Positions 56,557 to 60,939 of a DNA stretch of 60,939 bases are shown in pieces. The translations under genes and the position numbers were made by a program. The DNA is from an uncultured Eubacteriales bacterium (GTDB lineage Bacteria; Bacillota; Clostridia; Oscillospirales; Oscillospiraceae). Position 1 is the stretch's first letter. Each line of letters begins with the position of its first letter. The notes under the pieces are model-generated. The model was not told the DNA's origin, searched no databases, and saw only the letters and a program-made list of their open reading frames with translations. The stretch is taken from assembly GCA_900549485.1 (NCBI GenBank), contig UROG01000010.1, positions 1-60,939 of the forward strand, given 5' to 3'.

Positions 56557-59385
56557 ATGCAGAGCAGCATTTTTATCAAGGGCGCGAGAGAAAATAATCT
56601 TAAAAATATTGACGTCGAGATACCGCGTGACAAGCTTGTTATTGTCACCGGACTTTCCGGCAGCGGCAAATCCAGCCTTGCCTTTGACACAATTTATGCC
56701 GAGGGTCAGCGCAGATATGTGGAAAGTCTGTCATCTTATGCGAGAATGTTCTTAGGGCAGATGGACAAACCGGACGTCGATTATATCGAAGGTCTTTCTC
56801 CCGCAATATCCATAGACCAGAAGACCACGTCCAAAAACCCGCGCTCAACAGTCGGCACGGTGACGGAGATATATGATTATCTGCGTCTGCTGTGGGCGAG
56901 GATCGGCATACCTCATTGCCCCAAGTGCGGCAAGGAGATACGCCAGCAGACGATCGACCAGATGGTGGACAAGATACGCGAGCTGCCGGAGGGAACGCGC
57001 ATCCAGATACTTGCCCCCGTTATCCGCGGCAAAAAGGGCGAGCATGTCAAGGTGCTGGAGGACGCGAAGAAATCAGGCTATGTACGTGTGCGGGCGGACG
57101 GGATCGTCTATGACCTCACGGAGGAAATCAAGCTTGAAAAAAACAAGAAGCACAATATAGATATAATAGTTGACCGCCTTGTGATAAAGCCGGATATTGT
57201 CCGCCGCCTGACGGACTCCTGCGAAACCGCGCTTGCCCTTGCCGGAGGACTTCTCGTTGTGGATATCCCCGCCGAGGAGCGGCAGATCGCCTTTTCGCAG
57301 AACTACGCCTGCGAGGACTGCGGCATTTCGCTTGAGGAGCTTGCCCCGCGCCTGTTTTCATTCAACAGCCCGCAGGGCGCGTGTCCGAAGTGTACGGGGC
57401 TTGGTATGCAGCTTCTTGTGGACCCCGACCTTATCATGCCCAACCGGAATCTCAGCATTATGGACGGCGGACTTGTCGCGTCCGGCTGGGGCAACGTCAA
57501 GGGCGATACCATTTCAAAAATGTACTTTGACGCGCTTTCAAAGCGCTATCATTTCAAGCTCAGCGAGCCGATAAAGGACATCCCGCCGGAGGGGATCGAG
57601 GCGATACTTTACGGCACCAAGGGCGAACCGCTGATGCTGCGTTATGAAAAATCGGAGGGGTACGGCGTCATCAAGCGCGATTTTGAAGGGATAGTAAACA
57701 ACATCCAGCGCAGATACAGAGAGACGCAAAGCCCGGGCGTAAAGGCGGATCTTGAGGAGAGTATGTCGCAGATCCCATGCCCGGACTGCCACGGAAAAAG
57801 GCTCAAGCCGGCGGCGCTTGCCGTGACCGTAGGCGGGCTTAATATAGCGCAGTTCTGTGAGCTTTCGGTGGTTGATGCGCTCAAATTCGTTGACGGCCTT
57901 GTGCTTAGCGACAGGGAAAAAATAATTGCCGAGCGTATTTTGAAAGAGATACGCTCCCGCCTCGGCTTCCTGAACAGCGTCGGACTCGGCTATCTCAGTC
58001 TCAGCCGTTCCGCCGCAACGCTGTCCGGCGGTGAGAGCCAGAGAATACGCCTTGCGACGCAGATAGGCTCAAGCCTTATGGGCGTGCTGTATATTCTTGA
58101 CGAGCCGAGTATAGGACTGCACCAGCGCGACAACGGCAAGCTCATCGCCACGCTCAAGCGCCTGCGCGATCTCGGCAATACCCTGATAGTCGTCGAGCAC
58201 GACGAGGAAACCATGCGCGCCGCCGATTATATCATAGATATCGGACCGGGAGCGGGCGTTAACGGCGGAAACGTCGTTGCGCAGGGAACGGTCGAGGATA
58301 TATGCGCCTGCCCAGAGTCCGTGACGGGGCAGTATCTGAGCGGGAAAAAGTTTATACCCGTGCCCGCGAAGCGCCGCGAGGGCAGCGGAAAGAGCCTCAA
58401 AATAGTAAACGCGAGTGAGAATAACCTCAAGAACGTGGATGTAGAGATTCCTCTGGGCAAGCTTGTGTGCGTCACCGGCGTATCAGGCAGCGGCAAATCG
58501 TCTCTCGTGAACGAGATACTTTATAAGACGCTTGCGGCAGAGAAAAACCGCGTGAAGGTGCGGCCGGGCAAATGCGGCGGGATAGAGGGGCTTGAATATA
58601 TAGATAAGGTCATCGCGCTCGACCAGAGTCCGATAGGCCGCTCCCCGCGCTCAAATCCCGCCACTTACACCGGCGTCTTCAACGATATACGCGACCTCTT
58701 TGCCTCTACGCAGGAGGCAAAAATGCGCGGCTACGGGCAGGGGCGCTTCTCCTTCAATGTCAAGGGCGGCAGATGTGAAGCCTGCGCCGGAGACGGACTT
58801 GTAAAGATAGAGATGCACTTTCTTCCGGACGTGTATGTCCCGTGCGAGGTGTGCGGCGGCAAGAGATATAACCGCGAGACGCTTGAGGTCAGATATAAAG
58901 GGAAAAGCATTGCAGATGTGCTTGATATGACGATCGAGGAAGCGGCGGCGTTCTTCGCAAATCAGTCGAGGATACTCAACAAGATACAGACGCTTTACGA
59001 CGTGGGGCTTGGCTATGTAAAGCTCGGCCAGTCCAGCACGACGCTTTCCGGCGGTGAGGCGCAGCGCGTGAAGCTTGCGACGGAGCTTTCAAAGCGCAGT
59101 ACCGGCAATACCGTCTATATTCTTGACGAGCCTACCACCGGCCTTCATGTTGCCGACGTCCATCGGCTAATAAATATACTCGACCGCTTTGCCGACGCGG
59201 GGAATACCGTTGTCGTCATAGAGCATAATCTTGACGTCATAAAGGTTGCCGACTATATAATCGACCTCGGTCCCGAGGGCGGCGACGGCGGCGGAGAAGT
59301 GATATTCGCCGGAACGCCGGAGGAATGTGCCATGTGTGAGCGCAGCTATACCGGTCAGTACCTCAGACCGCTGCTGGAAAAATAA
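56557..59385 (+). CDS. uvrA: Excinuclease ABC subunit A
   Basis: 942 residues, the length of a full UvrA, the damage-recognition ATPase of nucleotide excision repair. Two ABC modules: Walker A GLSGSGKSSLAFDTI near residue 30 and GVSGSGKSSLVNEIL near 640; signatures LSGGESQRIRLATQIG and LSGGEAQRVKLATELS; Walker B ILDEPSIGLHQRD and ILDEPTTGLHVAD. Zinc sites are CPKCG, CEDCG/CPKCTG, CPDCHG and CEACAGDG...CEVCGG. GAGG precedes the ATG. uvrB is not adjacent. Confidence 0.98.
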   Translation: MQSSIFIKGARENNLKNIDVEIPRDKLVIVTGLSGSGKSSLAFDTIYAEGQRRYVESLSSYARMFLGQMDKPDVDYIEGLSPAISIDQKTTSKNPRSTVGTVTEIYDYLRLLWARIGIPHCPKCGKEIRQQTIDQMVDKIRELPEGTRIQILAPVIRGKKGEHVKVLEDAKKSGYVRVRADGIVYDLTEEIKLEKNKKHNIDIIVDRLVIKPDIVRRLTDSCETALALAGGLLVVDIPAEERQIAFSQNYACEDCGISLEELAPRLFSFNSPQGACPKCTGLGMQLLVDPDLIMPNRNLSIMDGGLVASGWGNVKGDTISKMYFDALSKRYHFKLSEPIKDIPPEGIEAILYGTKGEPLMLRYEKSEGYGVIKRDFEGIVNNIQRRYRETQSPGVKADLEESMSQIPCPDCHGKRLKPAALAVTVGGLNIAQFCELSVVDALKFVDGLVLSDREKIIAERILKEIRSRLGFLNSVGLGYLSLSRSAATLSGGESQRIRLATQIGSSLMGVLYILDEPSIGLHQRDNGKLIATLKRLRDLGNTLIVVEHDEETMRAADYIIDIGPGAGVNGGNVVAQGTVEDICACPESVTGQYLSGKKFIPVPAKRREGSGKSLKIVNASENNLKNVDVEIPLGKLVCVTGVSGSGKSSLVNEILYKTLAAEKNRVKVRPGKCGGIEGLEYIDKVIALDQSPIGRSPRSNPATYTGVFNDIRDLFASTQEAKMRGYGQGRFSFNVKGGRCEACAGDGLVKIEMHFLPDVYVPCEVCGGKRYNRETLEVRYKGKSIADVLDMTIEEAAAFFANQSRILNKIQTLYDVGLGYVKLGQSSTTLSGGEAQRVKLATELSKRSTGNTVYILDEPTTGLHVADVHRLINILDRFADAGNTVVVIEHNLDVIKVADYIIDLGPEGGDGGGEVIFAGTPEECAMCERSYTGQYLRPLLEK

Positions 59386-59771
59386 TATTGCAGTGCGCCT
59401 CAGATCGGCAGCCGCACGCTGTGTTTTAAAAAAACGTTTAATAAATCTGCCTGAAAGCTGAAAAACAAGCTTTTGGGCAGATTTTTGTATAAGTAAACAT
59501 AAATTGATTTACATATTTTAAGTGACATAAATTAGATACCAGCTTGTCAAAAAAGTCATCACAGGACTTTTTTGACAAGCTGATACATAAAATAGGTAAC
59601 TTAAAATAATCTACATAACATAATTTTCGTAATTCGATTAACATATTTTAGGCAACATAACTTAATTTACACATATCAATTAACGTAAAAAGAAAGACAT
59701 AAAATAATTTACATAACATATGATGAAGCGGGCGGGCAATGAAAAAATGTATAAGATAAAACCCTGTGTAA
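59386..59771. other. AT-rich intergenic block with direct repeats
   Basis: After uvrA the sequence becomes markedly AT-rich (59490-59720), unlike the surrounding GC-richer DNA. Direct repeat A begins ACATATTTTA at 59511 and 59641 (about 20 of 24 matching). Direct repeat B, AAAATAATYTACATAACATA, occurs at 59603-59622 and 59701-59720 (19 of 20). The dispersed palindrome copy C sits between. No gene was found; short frames here lack ribosome sites. Confidence 0.6.
59541..59581. repeat. 41-nt dispersed palindrome, copy C
   Basis: 19-bp stem (one mismatch) with arms AGCTTGTCAAAAAAGTCAT / AGGACTTTTTTGACAAGCT and a CAC loop. It is nearly the same as copy A at 47678 and shares its centre with copy B at 54515. 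Confidence 0.75.
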
Positions 59772-59951
59772 CAAAAACGCCGCGGCGGCGCAGACGGCGA
59801 ATATCTTTATTATGCCGTTACCTGGGGCGATACCCTGCCGTGGATAGCAAGAAGATTTTTCACTACGGTCGAGACGCTTATCAAGCTTAATAAAATCAAG
59901 GAACCCGAAAAGCTTCAGCTTGGGCAGATACTGATCATCCAGAGATACTGA
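59772..59951 (+). pseudogene. Decayed paralogue of the double-glycine-leader LysM protein
   Basis: An open frame without start encodes RRGGADGEYLYYAVTWGDTL, then a full LysM core ending LQLGQILIIQRY and stop. It aligns along its length with the intact protein at 60066 (GGAAS...YTVVFGDTLSGIAVRF...VGQVLLIPRA). The glycine pair is retained, but upstream of it the leader is broken by in-frame stops (for example at 59769), so a frameshift or deletion has removed the leader. The preceding ATG at 59740 is not in a usable frame. Confidence 0.6.
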
Positions 59952-60065
59952 CCTAAGTAAGATAGCTTGCAAAAGATTGTAACAAAACTTTTTTCCCGGC
60001 GTATATAACAGTGAAACAAGGTTTCAGGAAATAAAAAAACAAATAGATGTCAGGAGGAAAAAATC

Positions 60066-60272
60066 ATGGCAGAACTCAACGAAAAAGAAATGAATGAAGT
60101 CAGCGGCGGCGCGGCCAGCCCCTATTTCACCTACACCGTAGTATTCGGCGATACGCTCAGCGGCATTGCGGTCCGTTTCCATACCACGGTCGCAACTCTT
60201 CAGAGACTCAACAACATCCCCGACCCCGACAAGATCAAAGTCGGTCAGGTTCTTCTCATCCCGAGAGCGTAA
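60066..60272 (+). CDS. Small LysM protein with double-glycine (bacteriocin-type) leader
   Basis: 68 residues, AGGAGG upstream of ATG. Residues 1-15, MAELNEKEMNEVSGG, fit the double-glycine leader consensus: Leu at -12, Glu at -8, hydrophobic at -7 and -4, Gly-Gly at -2/-1. Residues 16-68 are a linker and a single complete LysM domain (YTVVFGDTLSGIAVRF, LQRLNNIP, IKVGQVLLIPRA). Leader peptides of this sort direct secretion and cleavage by C39-peptidase ABC exporters; none lies in the window. The mature 53-residue product would be an exported peptidoglycan-binding peptide. A LysM-only fragment with a chance GG is the alternative, but the leader match is strong and a paralogue keeps the GG. Confidence 0.8.
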   Translation: MAELNEKEMNEVSGGAASPYFTYTVVFGDTLSGIAVRFHTTVATLQRLNNIPDPDKIKVGQVLLIPRA

Positions 60273-60286
60273 CAGTGTAACAACTG

Positions 60287-60312
60287 AAAAAACCGCCTCA
60301 CGGCGGTTTTTT
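60287..60312 (+). terminator. Terminator of the GG-leader LysM gene
   Basis: 11-bp stem AAAAAACCGCC / GGCGGTTTTTT with a TCAC loop, 15 bases after the stop. Confidence 0.9.
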
Positions 60313-60335
60313 TAGTTTGAAACTGTCAAAAAAGC

Positions 60336-60373
60336 CTCCCCCTGAATCAAGCGAGGGTTTGATTCAGGGGGAG
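60336..60373 (-). terminator. Terminator of the leucine-rich-repeat gene
   Basis: 15-bp perfect stem CTCCCCCTGAATCAA / TTGATTCAGGGGGAG; on the minus strand followed by GCTTTTTTG. Confidence 0.9.
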
Positions 60374-60380
60374 TTTTATA

Positions 60381-60939
60381 TCATGTCTCCGGCATTGCGG
60401 AGTTAAAGTGTATCTTTGCGTCTGTCAGACAGTTGTTGGAATCATAGATTTTTATTTTACTCCAATCGCTCTCACTGCCGCCATAATATACATCGGATAG
60501 ATTATTACAGAGCGAAAATGCCCGGTTGCCAATACTTGACACGCTGCTGGGTATTGCTATCTCCGTAAGCGCTGAGCAGCCGGAAAATGCCCAGTTGCCA
60601 ATATTCGTCACGCTGTCAGGTATTGTTATCTCCATAAGCGCTGAGCAGCCGGAAAATACGTAGTGGCCAATACTTGTCACGCTGTCGGGTATCGTTATCT
60701 CCGTAAGCGCTGAGCAACCGTAAAACGTTCTGTCAGCAATACTTGTCACGCTGTCGGGTATCATTATTTCCGTAAGCGCTGAGCAGCCGGAAAATGCAGA
60801 CCACCCTATGCTTGTCACGCTGTCGGGTATCGTTATTTTCGTAAGCGCTGAGCAGCCGGAAAATGCCCGGTTGCCTATATGTGTGATCCCGTCAGATATT
60901 ATTACGCTGTTTATCGCGTCTGCGTGTCCATACCAGCCT
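60381..60939 (-). CDS. BspA-type leucine-rich-repeat protein, C-terminal part (cut by window edge)
   Basis: The frame is open to the last base, so the start lies beyond the window; an internal GTG at 60818 is not the start. About 185 residues are visible with 23-residue repeats of the form AFSGCSALTEITIPDSVTSI, the BspA/LRR_5 type, at least six of them, encoded by near-identical 69-bp DNA repeats. The last ~45 residues after the repeats (YYGGSESDWSKIKIYDSNNC) form the usual cap of these proteins. They are typically secreted or surface-bound adhesins. No C-terminal anchor is present. Confidence 0.9.
   Translation of the reverse strand, partial: GWYGHADAINSVIISDGITHIGNRAFSGCSALTKITIPDSVTSIGWSAFSGCSALTEIMIPDSVTSIADRTFYGCSALTEITIPDSVTSIGHYVFSGCSALMEITIPDSVTNIGNWAFSGCSALTEIAIPSSVSSIGNRAFSLCNNLSDVYYGGSESDWSKIKIYDSNNCLTDAKIHFNSAMPET

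Noticed and set aside
60400..60939. Regular 69-bp repeats resembling a CRISPR-like or satellite array
   Set aside because: The repeats stay in frame and encode 23-residue BspA-type leucine-rich repeats; there are no unique spacers.

Overview
The window reads as chromosome of an anaerobic, probably gut-associated Clostridia (Bacillota). The signs are type III glutamine synthetase, RNase Y, TypA, a Noc/ParB-like protein beside a YlmC/YmxH PRC-barrel protein, a DUF896 protein, strong AGGAGG ribosome sites, many GTG/TTG starts, TRAP and DAACS carboxylate transporters, and BspA-type leucine-rich repeats. Base composition is moderately GC-rich. No rRNA, phage, insertion sequence or CRISPR array was seen. 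The single tRNA is tRNA-Thr(CGU). An Oscillospirales-like gut genome fits best, but that placement is inference.

Layout. 1-18 kb is mostly housekeeping: the end of a large repeat-domain surface protein, glnN, typA, an amidohydrolase divergent from a YfbR-like nucleotidase/DUF896/Dabb operon, a VanY-like peptidase divergent from an MBL-fold hydrolase, a response regulator-HD-GYP protein with an HPt protein, a DUF975 membrane protein, rny, an orphan binding protein, a DUF362-ferredoxin protein and a 2-hydroxyacid dehydrogenase. 18-24.6 kb holds an HdeD-like membrane protein, a CrtO-like acyltransferase paired with an MGDG-synthase-like glycosyltransferase, two TetR regulators, two gene remnants, the tRNA and a LacI regulator.

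24.6-45 kb is a carboxylate-catabolism zone. A LacI regulator faces an operon of HpcH/HpaI aldolase, TRAP transporter (QMP), a second HpcH/HpaI aldolase and a DapA-like aldolase, with a glycerate 2-kinase nearby. A LysR regulator faces SSS symporter, PepD-like dipeptidase, AtuA (DUF1446), AtuA-like small protein, CaiB/BaiF CoA-transferase and thiolase, which looks like an uptake, CoA-activation and thiolysis route for an unknown acid. An AraC regulator faces a DAACS symporter. 45-47.6 kb carries Noc/ParB, PRC-barrel and LysM proteins. 47.7-54.2 kb is an oligopeptide ABC transporter operon ending in a glycerophosphodiesterase. 54.7-59.4 kb has a membrane-anchored Ntn-hydrolase, YbaK and UvrA.

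The most unusual part is the right end (59.4-60.4 kb). A 68-residue protein joins a textbook double-glycine (bacteriocin-type) leader to one LysM domain. A decayed paralogue and an AT-rich repeat block lie just upstream. A family of near-identical 41-nt palindromes is dispersed through intergenic spaces, and a cluster of four hairpins sits at 54.4-54.6 kb.
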